64,000 nt of DNA, taken from Saccharothrix sp. ALI-22-I (GTDB taxonomy: Bacteria > Actinomycetota > Actinomycetes > Mycobacteriales > Pseudonocardiaceae). This document shows, in pieces, positions 44,448 through 53,619 of the stretch. The translations under genes were made by a program, and so were the position numbers. Numbering within the stretch: the stretch's first letter is position 1; the number at the start of each line of letters is the position of its first letter. The notes below the pieces were generated by a model. It was not told where the DNA came from and did not search any database. It worked only from the letters and a program-made list of their open reading frames with translations. Location of the stretch: NCBI RefSeq assembly GCF_001984175.1, contig NZ_MTQP01000062.1, forward strand, positions 248,001-312,000, written 5' to 3'.

Positions 44448-46700
44448 TTGTCAAGCCCCTCCGATGACCTCCGGCTCGCGGAAACCGAGTCGGAGCAGGA
44501 ATACGTGTCGATGCTGTACGGCAGGCTGGACGACCTCCGCGAACAGAGCTCCAAGCGCCTCGCCGGCGCACTGCGGCAAACGGGCGGAACGCACCAGATG
44601 CGGTCCGAACGGGACACCTCGGTGGCGATGTACTCCGATCAGCTGGCGCAGTACAGCGCGGTGGAGAACGGGTTGTGCTTCGGCCGGCTCGACTTCCACA
44701 CCGACGACCGGTTCTACATCGGCCGGATCGGCTTGTTCGACGAGGACAAGGAGTACGAGCCGCTGCTGATGGACTGGCGCGCGCCCGCCGCCCGCCCGTT
44801 CTACCTGGCCACCGCCGCCGCGCCGGACGGCGTGCGCCGGCGCAGGCACCTGCGGACCAAGCAGCGCAAGGTCGTCGGCTTCGACGATGAGGTGCTGGAC
44901 ATCAACTCGGTGGACCTGGACCGCCGGTCGGAGGGCCTCACCGGCGAGGCAACCCTGCTGGCCGCCGTGAACGCGAGCCGCACCGGCCAGATGGGCGACA
45001 TCGTCGCGACCATCCAGGCCGAGCAGGACAAGATCATCCGCACCGAGCTGAACGGCGTGGTCGTCGTGCAGGGCGGTCCGGGCACCGGCAAGACGGCCGT
45101 GGCGCTGCACCGCGCCGCCTACCTGCTCTACACGCACCGGCGGCAGCTGGCGAAGCGCGGCGTGCTGGTCGTCGGGCCGAACGCGACGTTCCTGCGCTAC
45201 ATCGGGCAGGTGCTGCCGTCGCTGGGTGAGACGGGCGTGCTGCTGTCCACCGTCGGCGAGCTGTTCCCGAACCTGACGGCGGTCGGCCGTGAGCCCGCCG
45301 AGGTGGCGGCGTTGAAGGGCCGCATCGAGATGGCGGACGTGGTGGCGCACGCGATCCGCGACCGGCAGGAAGCCCCGAGCCTGGTCGAGGTGCCGTTCGA
45401 GCAGGACACGCTGCGGCTGGACCGGCGTGCGATCACCGACGCGCGGGGGCGCGCCCGGCGCACCCGACGTCCGCACAACGAGGCGCGGCGGACGTTCCAG
45501 CGGGAGATCATCTCCACGTTGGCGTCGCAGGCCGTGTCCCGGCTCGGTCGGCACCTGCTGGACCAGGCCGACATCGATGACATCCGGCGCGAGCTGCGGG
45601 AAGACCCCGCCGTGCAGGCCGCCATCGACAAGCTGTGGCCTACGTTGTCGCCGCAGCAACTGCTCGAAGACCTGTACGCGTCGCCGAAGCTGATCGCCAA
45701 GGCCACCCCGAAGCTGTCCCCCGCCGAACGCGCCCTGCTGACGCGTCCGCGCGGCACCGAGTGGACGCCCGCCGACGTGCCGCTGCTGGACGAGGCGGCC
45801 GAACTGCTCGGCGAGGACGACACCGAGGCCAAGGCACGTGCCGAACGGCAACGTCGTCAGGCGATCGACTACGCCCAGGGCGTGCTGGACATCCTGGACC
45901 TGGAGGACGACGCCGACCCGGACATCCTGATGGCGACCGACCTGGTCGACGCCTACAAGCTGGCCGAGCGGCACGGCGCCGAGCGCTACGAGACGGCGGC
46001 CGAACGTGCGGCGGCGGACCGGACGTGGACGTTCGGGCACATCATCGTGGACGAGGCGCAGGAGCTGTCCCCGATGGCGTGGCGGACGCTGATGCGACGG
46101 TGCCCGGCCAAGTCGATGACCGTGGTCGGCGACATCGCGCAGACCGGCGACATCGCCGGCGCGTCGTCCTGGAGCGAGGTGCTGTCCCCGTACGTGATGG
46201 ACCGCTGGAAGCTCACCGAACTGACGGTGAACTACCGGACGCCGTCGGAGATCATGGCGGTGGCGGCCGACGTGCTGTCCTCCGTCGATCCGACCCTGGT
46301 GCCGCCGACTTCCGTGCGGGACAGCGGGTTCGACCCGTGGAGCCTGCGCGTGCCGTCGTTGGTCGAGGCCCTGCCTTCGGTGGTGGACAAGGAAGTCTCC
46401 GCGATCGGGGACGGCAAGCTGGCCGTGATCGTGCCGGCGGCTTCGGTGGCCTCGCTGCGTGCTGCCGTGCCCGGCGCTTCGGACGACCTCGACACGCAGG
46501 TCGTGGTGCTGGGGGTGACCGACGCGAAGGGCTTGGAGTTCGACTCTGTGTTGGTGGTCGACCCGGCCGGGATCTTGGCCGAGTCGCCGCGCGGCGCGAG
46601 TGACCTGTACGTGGCGCTGACCCGTGCGACGCAACGACTTGGCGTCGTGCACACGGGCGATTTGCCGGAGGTTCTGGGGCGGTTGGCGGCTACCGTGTGA
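44448..46700 (+). CDS. helD: HelD-family RNA polymerase-recycling helicase (UvrD-like)
   Basis: 750 residues. N-terminal coiled-coil arm (residues 5-45), then YIGRIGLFDEDKEYEPLLMDWRAP typical of HelD, Walker A GGPGTGKT (209-216), an inserted central region (about 290-480), and helicase motifs HIIVDEAQELSPMAW (Walker B), VVGDIAQTGD, NYRTPSEIM and the C-terminal VTDAKGLEFD and VALTRATQRL. HelD proteins free RNA polymerase from DNA; some actinobacterial relatives (HelR) give rifamycin tolerance. A full rifamycin-associated element was not found upstream. TTG start with AATGAGG four bases upstream. Confidence 0.92.
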   Translation: MSSPSDDLRLAETESEQEYVSMLYGRLDDLREQSSKRLAGALRQTGGTHQMRSERDTSVAMYSDQLAQYSAVENGLCFGRLDFHTDDRFYIGRIGLFDEDKEYEPLLMDWRAPAARPFYLATAAAPDGVRRRRHLRTKQRKVVGFDDEVLDINSVDLDRRSEGLTGEATLLAAVNASRTGQMGDIVATIQAEQDKIIRTELNGVVVVQGGPGTGKTAVALHRAAYLLYTHRRQLAKRGVLVVGPNATFLRYIGQVLPSLGETGVLLSTVGELFPNLTAVGREPAEVAALKGRIEMADVVAHAIRDRQEAPSLVEVPFEQDTLRLDRRAITDARGRARRTRRPHNEARRTFQREIISTLASQAVSRLGRHLLDQADIDDIRRELREDPAVQAAIDKLWPTLSPQQLLEDLYASPKLIAKATPKLSPAERALLTRPRGTEWTPADVPLLDEAAELLGEDDTEAKARAERQRRQAIDYAQGVLDILDLEDDADPDILMATDLVDAYKLAERHGAERYETAAERAAADRTWTFGHIIVDEAQELSPMAWRTLMRRCPAKSMTVVGDIAQTGDIAGASSWSEVLSPYVMDRWKLTELTVNYRTPSEIMAVAADVLSSVDPTLVPPTSVRDSGFDPWSLRVPSLVEALPSVVDKEVSAIGDGKLAVIVPAASVASLRAAVPGASDDLDTQVVVLGVTDAKGLEFDSVLVVDPAGILAESPRGASDLYVALTRATQRLGVVHTGDLPEVLGRLAATV

Positions 46701-46758
46701 GCGGTGTCCGACATGGGGGCAACGCACTTTGATCGGTGGATGCGGCGGGGGTTCGACG

Positions 46759-47103
46759 TTATCGGGTGAGGAAGTAGCCGAGGGCGGCGGCTGCTACGCC
46801 GGCGGTGATGCTGGTGGCGACGTTCGCAAACGCTTGCCAGTGGTGGCCGTCCTCGGTCAGGCGGACGGTTTCGTAGCTGAAGGTGCTGTAGGTCGTCAGG
46901 CCGCCGCACAGGCCGGTGCCGATGAGGGCTACCAAGGTTGGTGACGCGCCGGCTACGCAGCCCAGGACGAACGAGCCGATGATGTTCACCGTCAGGGTGC
47001 CGAACGGGAACCGCGTCATGTGGCGGGACTGGACGAAGCGGTCGGTCAGGTAGCGCAGTGGGGCGCCGATGGCCGCGCCGACGAACACCAAAAGCGCGGT
47101 CAC
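46759..47103 (-). CDS. crcB: Fluoride ion channel subunit CrcB (second copy)
   Basis: 114 residues, four transmembrane helices. Fluc/CrcB signatures: GAAIGAPLRYLTDR, GTLTVNIIGSFVLG and LCGGLTTYSTFSYE. The GTG start overlaps the stop of the upstream crcB copy by four bases (GTGA), so the two are translated together and probably form a heterodimeric channel that exports fluoride. Confidence 0.94.
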   Translation of the reverse strand: MTALLVFVGAAIGAPLRYLTDRFVQSRHMTRFPFGTLTVNIIGSFVLGCVAGASPTLVALIGTGLCGGLTTYSTFSYETVRLTEDGHHWQAFANVATSITAGVAAAALGYFLTR

Positions 47104-47513
47104 GCGAGCACCTTCCTGGTCAGCGCCATGGTGGAGAAGGTCGCGCCCAAGGCCAGGAACAGGGTGGCGAAGAGGTAGGCGAAAGACGACAAGCCCAGGT
47201 GCACGATGTCGAGCGCATAAGCCGAGAAGGTGGTGAAACCGCCGAGTATCCCGACGCCGAAGAACGGGCGGGCCAAAGGGTGCAGGCGGGGCACGAGAAC
47301 CATCAGGACACCGATCAACGCGCACCCGAGCACGTTGATCAGCAGCAAACCCCACGGGCCGGTGACGACCGTGGACAACCCGTACCGGGCCAGGCCGCCG
47401 AGACCGCCGCCGAGTGCGATGACACCCAGGACCGCGAGGTCACGACGTTGGGCCGGGACGTCGGGCGAGGCGTCCGGGGCGACCGGATCGGTGTGCAACG
47501 GATCAGTGCCCAA
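47100..47513 (-). CDS. crcB: Fluoride ion channel subunit CrcB (first copy)
   Basis: 137 residues: a 25-residue polar head, then four helices with GGGLGGLARYGLST, LINVLGCALIGVL and ILGGFTTFSAYALD, the canonical CrcB blocks. The start is uncertain (TTG 47513 or TTG 47498); the head is poorly conserved. It begins four bases after the MarR gene stop on the same strand, so the operon is marR-crcB-crcB. No fluoride riboswitch fits in such a short gap; I did not see one upstream of the regulator either. Confidence 0.93.
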   Translation of the reverse strand: MGTDPLHTDPVAPDASPDVPAQRRDLAVLGVIALGGGLGGLARYGLSTVVTGPWGLLLINVLGCALIGVLMVLVPRLHPLARPFFGVGILGGFTTFSAYALDIVHLGLSSFAYLFATLFLALGATFSTMALTRKVLA

Positions 47514-47517
47514 AGGA

Positions 47518-47955
47518 TCAGTGCGTCCGGAGGTGGTCGACCAGGTGGTCGAGGGCGGACAGGGCGCGGACCACGTCGGCGCGTTCCTGCGGTTCGAGTT
47601 TGTCCAGTGCCGAACCGATGCGCTTCTCGTGCGCGGACTGCCAGACGGCCAGCTGCTCGTGTCCCTGCGGGGTCACCGAGAGGCGGGCGACGCGGCGGTC
47701 GCTGGGGTCGCCGCCCCGTTCGACCAGGCCGCTTTCGATCAGCTGTCCGACGAGGCCGCTGACGGTGTTGGGTGCCAGACGGAGTTCGGCCGCGAGGTCG
47801 CCTACGCGCATCGACGGACGCTCGGCGAGCGTCTGGAGCAACTCGACCTGCGCCATCGGGAGGGAATCCCACGGCCATTCCGACCGGATGCTCGTGCGCA
47901 GTGCCCGGCGGAGCCTCGTGACCACGTCGGTGAGCGAGCGTGCCTCGTCTGACAT
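47518..47955 (-). CDS. MarR-family transcriptional regulator
   Basis: 145 residues with the winged-helix of MarR proteins: VELLQTLAERPSMRVGDLAAELRLAPNTVSGLVGQLIESGLVERGGDPSDRRVARLSVT (recognition helix and DxRDRR-like wing). ATG 47955. Divergent from the MFS gene; the 53-base gap carries GATACC repeats. It heads an operon with two crcB genes. It probably represses the MFS gene and its own operon in response to a small ligand. Confidence 0.93.
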   Translation of the reverse strand: MSDEARSLTDVVTRLRRALRTSIRSEWPWDSLPMAQVELLQTLAERPSMRVGDLAAELRLAPNTVSGLVGQLIESGLVERGGDPSDRRVARLSVTPQGHEQLAVWQSAHEKRIGSALDKLEPQERADVVRALSALDHLVDHLRTH

Positions 47956-48008
47956 GCGCGAATGGTACTTGGTCGCGATACCTCGGATACCGATATAGTC
48001 TGAAGCCG
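47956..48008. promoter_or_regulatory. Divergent promoter/operator between MarR and MFS genes
   Basis: A 53-base gap with GATACC-TCG-GATACC direct repeats and a GATATAG -10-like box toward the MFS start at 48009. This is the expected MarR binding area. Confidence 0.5.
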
Positions 48009-49310
48009 ATGAACCCCTCGTGGCGCTGGTTCGTCGCGGAATCACCCCGACCGCGACGGGTCGCCACCTGGTCAGGGGCGCCTTGGCTGGCCGTGGCCAC
48101 GGTGTGCCTCGGCGCGTTCCTGGGTCAGTTCGACGCGAGCGTGGTCACACTGGCCCTGCCCGCATTGCGGGACGACTTCGGCGCCTCGCCCGAGTGGGTG
48201 TCGCTGGCCTACCTGCTCACGCTGGTCGCGCTCGTCGCGCCGATCGGGAAGTGGTCGGACCGCAGGGGGCGCAAGCTGGTCTACCTCTACGGGTTCGTCG
48301 TGTTCACCGGTGCTTCGGCGGCGTGCGCGTTGGCCCGTGACCTGGACGTGCTGATCGCGTTCCGGGTCGTGCAGGCTCTGGGCGCGGCGATGTTGCAGGC
48401 CAACAGCGTCGCGCTGGTGGTGGCGGCCGTGCCGCGCGAACGGATGCGCAAGGCGTTGGGCATCCAGGCCACCGCGCAGGCGTTGGGGCTGGCGCTGGGG
48501 CCGACCGTCGGCGGTCTGCTGGTCGAGGCGTTCGGCTGGCAGTGGGTGTTCGCGATCAACGTCCCGGTCGGCGTGGTCGCGCTGGTCGCGGGCCACTTCC
48601 TGCTCCCGCGCACGCACGAGCGCGGTACCGCGCCGGTGGACGGGATCGCCGTCGTGCTGCTCGCCACCGCCACCACCGCGTTGCTGCTGGTGCTGTCCGG
48701 CGCGAGCCCGTTCCTGCTGCTGCTCGCGGTGCCGGCGGGTGTCGGGTACGTGTGGCGGGAACCGCTGGTCCGCCGGGTCAAGGGCGGCCTGTTCGGCGCG
48801 TTGTGCGGTTATCTCGTGCTGTTCGGACCGCTGGTCCTGGTGCCGTTCACGTCTCGCGAGGGCCCGTTGGAGACCGGACTGCTGCTCACCGCGCTCCCGG
48901 TCGGGTTCGCGCTCGGCGCGGCGCTCCCGTGGAAACTGCCGAGGACCGGCGTCTTGCTGTCCACAGTGGCCTGCGGGGTGCTGGCCTGGCAGGTTCACCC
49001 GGTCGCGCTGGCCCTGTTGGGGCTCGGGCTCGGCCTTTTCACGCCGGCGAACAATGCAACCATCCTCAGCGCCCTCCCAAAGGGTGACGCTGGATCGGGT
49101 GGTGGCCTGGTGAACCTCGCGAGAGCCCTCGGCACCACGTTCGGTGTGGCCTTGCCCCTGTTCGTCAACGCACACTTCGGGTCGCGGGTGTCATTCGGAA
49201 CACTCGCCGTGATCGCTTTGCTCGCTCTCTGTACGCCAATCGGGGACAAGCGGCCGTGCCCTCTGCCCACGGGACCAGCCGGATCAGTAATCTCGCCCCA
49301 CAGGGGCTGA
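48009..49310 (+). CDS. MFS drug-efflux type transporter
   Basis: 433 residues with about twelve membrane helices. N-terminal half shows LGQFDASVVTLALPALRDDFG (motif like DHA-type drug pumps), GKWSDRRGRKLVYLYG (motif A), RVVQALGAAMLQ, and TAQALGLALGPTVGGLLVEAFGWQWVFAIN (motif C). Proton-driven export of a toxic compound is expected; the substrate is unknown. ATG 48009 is divergent from the MarR gene, which fits ligand-induced derepression. It is 35 bases upstream of a SAM methyltransferase on the same strand. Confidence 0.92.
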   Translation: MNPSWRWFVAESPRPRRVATWSGAPWLAVATVCLGAFLGQFDASVVTLALPALRDDFGASPEWVSLAYLLTLVALVAPIGKWSDRRGRKLVYLYGFVVFTGASAACALARDLDVLIAFRVVQALGAAMLQANSVALVVAAVPRERMRKALGIQATAQALGLALGPTVGGLLVEAFGWQWVFAINVPVGVVALVAGHFLLPRTHERGTAPVDGIAVVLLATATTALLLVLSGASPFLLLLAVPAGVGYVWREPLVRRVKGGLFGALCGYLVLFGPLVLVPFTSREGPLETGLLLTALPVGFALGAALPWKLPRTGVLLSTVACGVLAWQVHPVALALLGLGLGLFTPANNATILSALPKGDAGSGGGLVNLARALGTTFGVALPLFVNAHFGSRVSFGTLAVIALLALCTPIGDKRPCPLPTGPAGSVISPHRG

Positions 49311-49345
49311 AGTTCGGGCGTGGCACACACACGGGTGAGGATGCG

Positions 49346-50152
49346 GTGACGGAAGGGCTGAGCTGGGTCCCGAGCACCATCGACACCGGGCTGCCCAGCG
49401 CCGCGCGGATCTACGACTACCTGCTCGGCGGGGGCCACAACTTCGCCGCCGACCGGGAGCTGGCGGAGAAGTTCCTCCTCGCCCAGCCCAACGCCCGCAC
49501 CATCGCCCGCCTCAACCGCGCGTTCCTGCGCCGGGCCGTGCTGCACCTGGCCGACGCGGGTGTGCGGCAGTTCCTGGACCTGGGGTCCGGCATCCCGACC
49601 GTCGGCAACGTGCACGAGATCGCGCAGAGGGCCGCGCCCGAGTCCCGCGTGGTGTACGTGGACTTCGAGGACGTCGCCGTCGCGCACAGCCGGATGCTCC
49701 TCGAAGACGACGACCAGTCCACCGTCCTGCAAGAGGACATGACGGACACGGACGCGGTGCTCGCCGGCGTGCGCGACACCGGCCTGATCGACTTCGCCGA
49801 GCCGATCGGTGTGCTCACCGTCGGGGTGTTCCACTTCGTGCCGCCCGAGCGGGACCCGGTCGGCGTGGTGGCCGCGTACCGGGACGCCGTCGCGCCGGGC
49901 AGCTACCTGGCGTTGTCCCAGTTCACCGCAGACCTGCAACCGGAGGAGATGACCGGGGTGGTGGCCGTGATGCGGCGCAGCGCGAACCCGATGTTCCCGC
50001 GCACCCACGCCGAGATCACCGCCATGTTCGACGGCTTCGACCTGGTCGAACCCGGGGTGGTCCCGCTGCCGCTGTGGCGCCCGGAGGACGGCGCCGTCGA
50101 GGAGGACGCCGACAGAGCCGGCATCTTCGCCGGGGTGGGTCGCAAGAAGTGA
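49346..50152 (+). CDS. SAM-dependent methyltransferase (DUF574-type, actinobacterial)
   Basis: 268 residues. The opening IDTGLPSAARIYDYLLGGGHNFAADRE is the hallmark of the large DUF574 S-adenosyl methyltransferase family of actinomycetes. SAM motif I reads FLDLGSGIPTVGNVHE, and VVYVDFEDVAVAHSR is the adenosine-ribose acidic strand. Substrate not known for any paralogue I can name. GTG 49346 has GAGG five bases upstream; a longer frame from 49256 overlaps the transporter. Six bases upstream of the PAS-GGDEF gene, so the two form a tight operon. Confidence 0.88.
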   Translation: MTEGLSWVPSTIDTGLPSAARIYDYLLGGGHNFAADRELAEKFLLAQPNARTIARLNRAFLRRAVLHLADAGVRQFLDLGSGIPTVGNVHEIAQRAAPESRVVYVDFEDVAVAHSRMLLEDDDQSTVLQEDMTDTDAVLAGVRDTGLIDFAEPIGVLTVGVFHFVPPERDPVGVVAAYRDAVAPGSYLALSQFTADLQPEEMTGVVAVMRRSANPMFPRTHAEITAMFDGFDLVEPGVVPLPLWRPEDGAVEEDADRAGIFAGVGRKK

Positions 50153-50158
50153 GCCGAC

Positions 50159-52204
50159 ATGTCGCCACCCGCTAGGACGCGGCGGCAGGACATCGCACGC
50201 GCGTGGATGCGGGCGGTCTACCCCACCGCGTACGTGCCGATGTCGCCGGTCGAGATCGAGCTGTACCTGCTCGAACTCGTGGACGTCATCGCCGCCGCGA
50301 CCCAGGCCGAGCCGTTCACCGTCGAGCCGGTCGCCGTGGTCGGCGATCGGCTGGTCGAGGCGCACTTCACCGGTCCGGAGACGTTGCAGCGGACCGTGGA
50401 GGTGCTCGGGCACGCCTTGCTGTTCGCCCCGGAACTCCAGGACGTGCCGCGACTGGCGGAGAAGGTCGTCGCCATCCTCGGCTGCCTGAGCACCAGCTTC
50501 GCCACCTCGATGCGGATGGACGCGTTCAACCAGCAGGAAGAGATCAAGCTGGCGCTCCTGGCGGCCAAGCTCCGGGCCGAACGGGTGCTCAAGGTCAGCG
50601 AGGCCCGGTTCCGCGAGGTGTTCGACTCGTCCGCGTTCGGCATCGCGCTCACCGACCTGCGCGGCGAGTGCGTGGACGCGAACGCGGCGTTGGCCGACAT
50701 GATCGGCGCCGACCGCGCCGGGCTGATCGGTCGGCGGCTGATCGAGCTGTTCGACCCGGCCGACGTGGACGAGCTGGTGAGCACGTACCGGGCCGTCGGC
50801 GAGGGCCGGGTGGAACGGGTCCGCGAGCAACGGCGGCTGCTGCGCGCGGACGGCGAGCCGGTGTGGGTGCACCTGGCGGTGTCGTTGCTGCGTGAGGCGG
50901 AGGGCAAGCCCTCCCACCACGTGACCATGGTCGAGGACGTCAGCGAACTGCACCTGCTGCAGAAGAACCTGGACTTCCAGCTCCTGCACGACGCGCTCAC
51001 CGGCCTGTCCAACCGGCAGCACTTCCTCACCCGGCTGGAGACGCTGCACGGCACGTCACGCGGCGGGATCACGCTCTACTACCTGGCCCTGGACGCGTTC
51101 TCGGTGGTGAACAACGGTCTCGGCCACGCGGTCGGCGACCAGCTGCTCACCGAGGTCGGCCGGCGGCTCAAAGCCGTGGTGGCGGACGAGACCGCGGCGG
51201 TCGCGCGGATGGGCGGCGACGAGTTCGCCATCGTGGTGGCCAACTCGCCGACCACGCCGACCGTGCCGGCCATGGTCGAGCGGATCAACGAGGCGCTGGA
51301 GAAGCCGATGGACAACGGCGTGGCCCTGTCCGCCAGCATCGGCGTGGTGGACCGGCCCGCCGCCGGGTGGGACGTGGCCGAGCTGCTGCGCGCGGCGAAC
51401 GCGACCCTGCGCCGCGCCAAGGCGGGCGGCAAGCGGCAGTGGCAGACCTACGACCGGCACGTGGACCAGCGGATTCGGGAACACCAGTCGCGGGCCGCCC
51501 GGATGCCCGGCGCGCTGGCCGACGGCGAGGTGGAGGTCGAGTACCAGCCGGTGGTGGACCCGACCGGCGGGCAGGTGCTCGGGCACCTGGCGCGGTTGCG
51601 CTGGGAGGAGCTGGAGCACGACGAGTGCCTGGAACTGGCCGAGGCGACCGGGTTGTCCCTGGCACTGGGCCAGTGGGCGCTGCGCGAGGCCGCCGGCGAG
51701 GCGACCGCGTCCGACGCCCTGGGCGTGCTGCACTTCGAACTGTCGCCGATGCAGTCGCGCGACGAGGACCTGGTCCACACGGTGAAGCGGACGTTGGACG
51801 AGACCGGGCTGCCGGTGTCCCGGCTGCGGATCTTCCTGGACACCCGGTCGATGCTCGACGGCACCGGCGAGGACAACGCGCAGGTGCTGCGGGACAACGG
51901 GATCGCCACCGGGCTGGCCCGGTTCAACGGCGGTCAGGCCGAGTTGTCGCTGCTCGCGGACCTGCCGGTGGACTCGCTGATCCTCGACCCGTCCGTGGTG
52001 CGCAGGCTGGCCGAGCGCCCGGAGGGGTTCCTGCACGACGCGACGGCGGGAATGGTGCGGCTGATCCGGTCGTCCGGGCGGTCCGTGCTGGTACCGGACG
52101 TCTCGACGCCGGAACGGGCCGCGTGGTGGGCGCGGGTCGAGGTGGACGCCGCGTTCGGCGACCACCTCGCGCCCGCCGTGCCGGGGTACGAACTGGCCCA
52201 CTAG
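50159..52204 (+). CDS. PAS-GGDEF protein with degenerate EAL domain
   Basis: 681 residues. N-terminal unknown helical region (1-140), PAS domain (about 145-265; SEARFREVFDSSAFGIALTDLRG), GGDEF diguanylate cyclase domain with an intact GGDEF at 352-356, and a C-terminal EAL-like fold whose catalytic EAL is replaced (GHLARLRW) and other acidic residues are missing. No RxxD inhibitory site is visible before GGDEF. Likely makes cyclic di-GMP, or senses it through the dead EAL half, in response to a ligand on the PAS domain. Cyclic di-GMP controls the switch to aerial growth in actinomycetes. Downstream of the DUF574 methyltransferase with a six-base gap. Confidence 0.93.
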   Translation: MSPPARTRRQDIARAWMRAVYPTAYVPMSPVEIELYLLELVDVIAAATQAEPFTVEPVAVVGDRLVEAHFTGPETLQRTVEVLGHALLFAPELQDVPRLAEKVVAILGCLSTSFATSMRMDAFNQQEEIKLALLAAKLRAERVLKVSEARFREVFDSSAFGIALTDLRGECVDANAALADMIGADRAGLIGRRLIELFDPADVDELVSTYRAVGEGRVERVREQRRLLRADGEPVWVHLAVSLLREAEGKPSHHVTMVEDVSELHLLQKNLDFQLLHDALTGLSNRQHFLTRLETLHGTSRGGITLYYLALDAFSVVNNGLGHAVGDQLLTEVGRRLKAVVADETAAVARMGGDEFAIVVANSPTTPTVPAMVERINEALEKPMDNGVALSASIGVVDRPAAGWDVAELLRAANATLRRAKAGGKRQWQTYDRHVDQRIREHQSRAARMPGALADGEVEVEYQPVVDPTGGQVLGHLARLRWEELEHDECLELAEATGLSLALGQWALREAAGEATASDALGVLHFELSPMQSRDEDLVHTVKRTLDETGLPVSRLRIFLDTRSMLDGTGEDNAQVLRDNGIATGLARFNGGQAELSLLADLPVDSLILDPSVVRRLAERPEGFLHDATAGMVRLIRSSGRSVLVPDVSTPERAAWWARVEVDAAFGDHLAPAVPGYELAH

Positions 52205-52216
52205 AGCCGCCGGCCC

Positions 52217-52267
52217 GCTAGACCTGCTTCACCGCCAGACCTGCTTCACCGCTAGACCTGCTTCACC
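52217..52267. repeat. 17-bp tandem repeat across the pntB stop codon
   Basis: Three copies of GCTAGACCTGCTTCACC (the middle one has GCC for GCT). The rightmost copy contains the pntB stop; the other two lie beyond it. On the minus strand each repeats the final codons GGTGAAGCAGGTC. Confidence 0.9.
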
Positions 52268-53619
52268 GCGGCCAGGAGCTTGGTCAGCGACTCCTTGGCG
52301 TCGCCGAACAGCATGGTGGTCTTCGGGTTGTAGAGCAGGCTGTTGTCGACGCCCGCGAAGCCCGGCCGCATCGAGCGCTTCATGAACACCACCGCCTTCG
52401 CCTTGTCCACGTCGAAGATCGGCATGCCGTAGATGGGGCTGCTCGGCTCGTCCCGCGCGCCGGGGTTGACCACGTCGTTCGCGCCGACCACCAGCACCAC
52501 GTCCACGCTGCCCATGCCGGGGTTGACGTCGTCGAGCTCCTTCAGGTTCTCGTACGGCACGTCCGCCTCGGCGAGCAGGACGTTCATGTGGCCCGGCATC
52601 CGACCGGCGACCGGGTGGATGCCGTAGTCGACGGTGATGCCGCGCTGTTCCAGCAGCTGCGCCAGTTCCCGTGCGGCGTGCTGCCCTTGGGCCACGGCCA
52701 AGCCGTAACCGGGGACGACCAGCACGGAGTGGGCGTAGCCGAGCAGGATCGCGACGTCCTCCACCGTGCCGGAGCGCACGGTGCGCTGTTCGTCGGAGTG
52801 CGCGATCGCCGTGGTGGTCTGGAACGCGCCGAACAGGATGTTGGTCAGCGGGCGGCCCATGGCCGCCGCCATCAGCCGGGTCAGGATCGTGCCGGACGCG
52901 CCGACGAGCGTGCCCGCGACGATCAGCAGCGTGTTGGCCAGCACGTAACCGGACGCGGCGACGGCCAGGCCGGTGAACGCGTTGAGCAGCGAGATCGCGA
53001 TCGGCACGTCCGCGCCGCCCACCGGCAGCACGAACAGCACGCCCAGCGCGAGCCCGGCCACCGCCAGCAGCACCAGCAGCGGGCCGCTCCCGGTGAGCAC
53101 CACGGACAGCGCGAGCAACGCGCTGGCGGCGGCTACGCCGATGCCGACCACCTGACCCGCGGGCAGCAGCACCGGCCGGGGGGTCATGATCTCCTGGAGC
53201 TTGAGGAAGGTGACCACGCTGCCGGAGAAGCTGACCGAGCCGATCAGCACGGTGAGCACGGTGAAGACCTCGAACAGCACCGAGCCGTCCGGGACCGCCA
53301 GGAACTCGGTCAACGCCACCAGGGCCGCCGCCGCGCCGCCGACGCCGTTGAACAGCGCCACCATCTGCGGGATGGCGGTCATCTTCACCGACCGCGCCGC
53401 CGGGATGGCCACCACCACGCCGGCGGCGACGGCGAGCAGGATCAGCAGCCCGTTGTTCACCGCGCCGTGCACGAACGCCGTGATCACGGCCAGCGCCATG
53501 CCCGCCGCGCCGAGCAGGTTGCCCGCGCGGGCGTACCTCGGCGTGCTCAGGCCCTTGAGCGCGAGCACGAAGCACAGGGCGGCCACCAGGTACGCCAGTT
53601 GGACCCAGGTGGGGGTCAT
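52252..53619 (-). CDS. pntB: NAD(P) transhydrogenase beta subunit
   Basis: 455 residues. Eight to nine helices in the first half, then the NADP-binding domain III with GYGLAVAQGQHAARELAQLL and the later VVLVVGANDVVNPGARDEP, both hallmark blocks. With PntAA and PntAB it forms the proton-pumping complex that drives hydride transfer from NADH to NADP. ATG start overlaps the upstream pntAB stop by four bases. The 3' end lies in a 17-bp triple repeat. Confidence 0.95.
   Translation of the reverse strand: MTPTWVQLAYLVAALCFVLALKGLSTPRYARAGNLLGAAGMALAVITAFVHGAVNNGLLILLAVAAGVVVAIPAARSVKMTAIPQMVALFNGVGGAAAALVALTEFLAVPDGSVLFEVFTVLTVLIGSVSFSGSVVTFLKLQEIMTPRPVLLPAGQVVGIGVAAASALLALSVVLTGSGPLLVLLAVAGLALGVLFVLPVGGADVPIAISLLNAFTGLAVAASGYVLANTLLIVAGTLVGASGTILTRLMAAAMGRPLTNILFGAFQTTTAIAHSDEQRTVRSGTVEDVAILLGYAHSVLVVPGYGLAVAQGQHAARELAQLLEQRGITVDYGIHPVAGRMPGHMNVLLAEADVPYENLKELDDVNPGMGSVDVVLVVGANDVVNPGARDEPSSPIYGMPIFDVDKAKAVVFMKRSMRPGFAGVDNSLLYNPKTTMLFGDAKESLTKLLAAVKQV

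Noticed and set aside
44392-44462. Rifamycin-associated element upstream of helD
   Set aside because: Only a half-site-like GTCAAGCCCC is present, and it lies inside the coding start; the inverted partner is missing.
48995-51049. A 684-codon antisense frame opposite the methyltransferase and GGDEF gene
   Set aside because: Shadow frame; the plus-strand proteins have clear domains.
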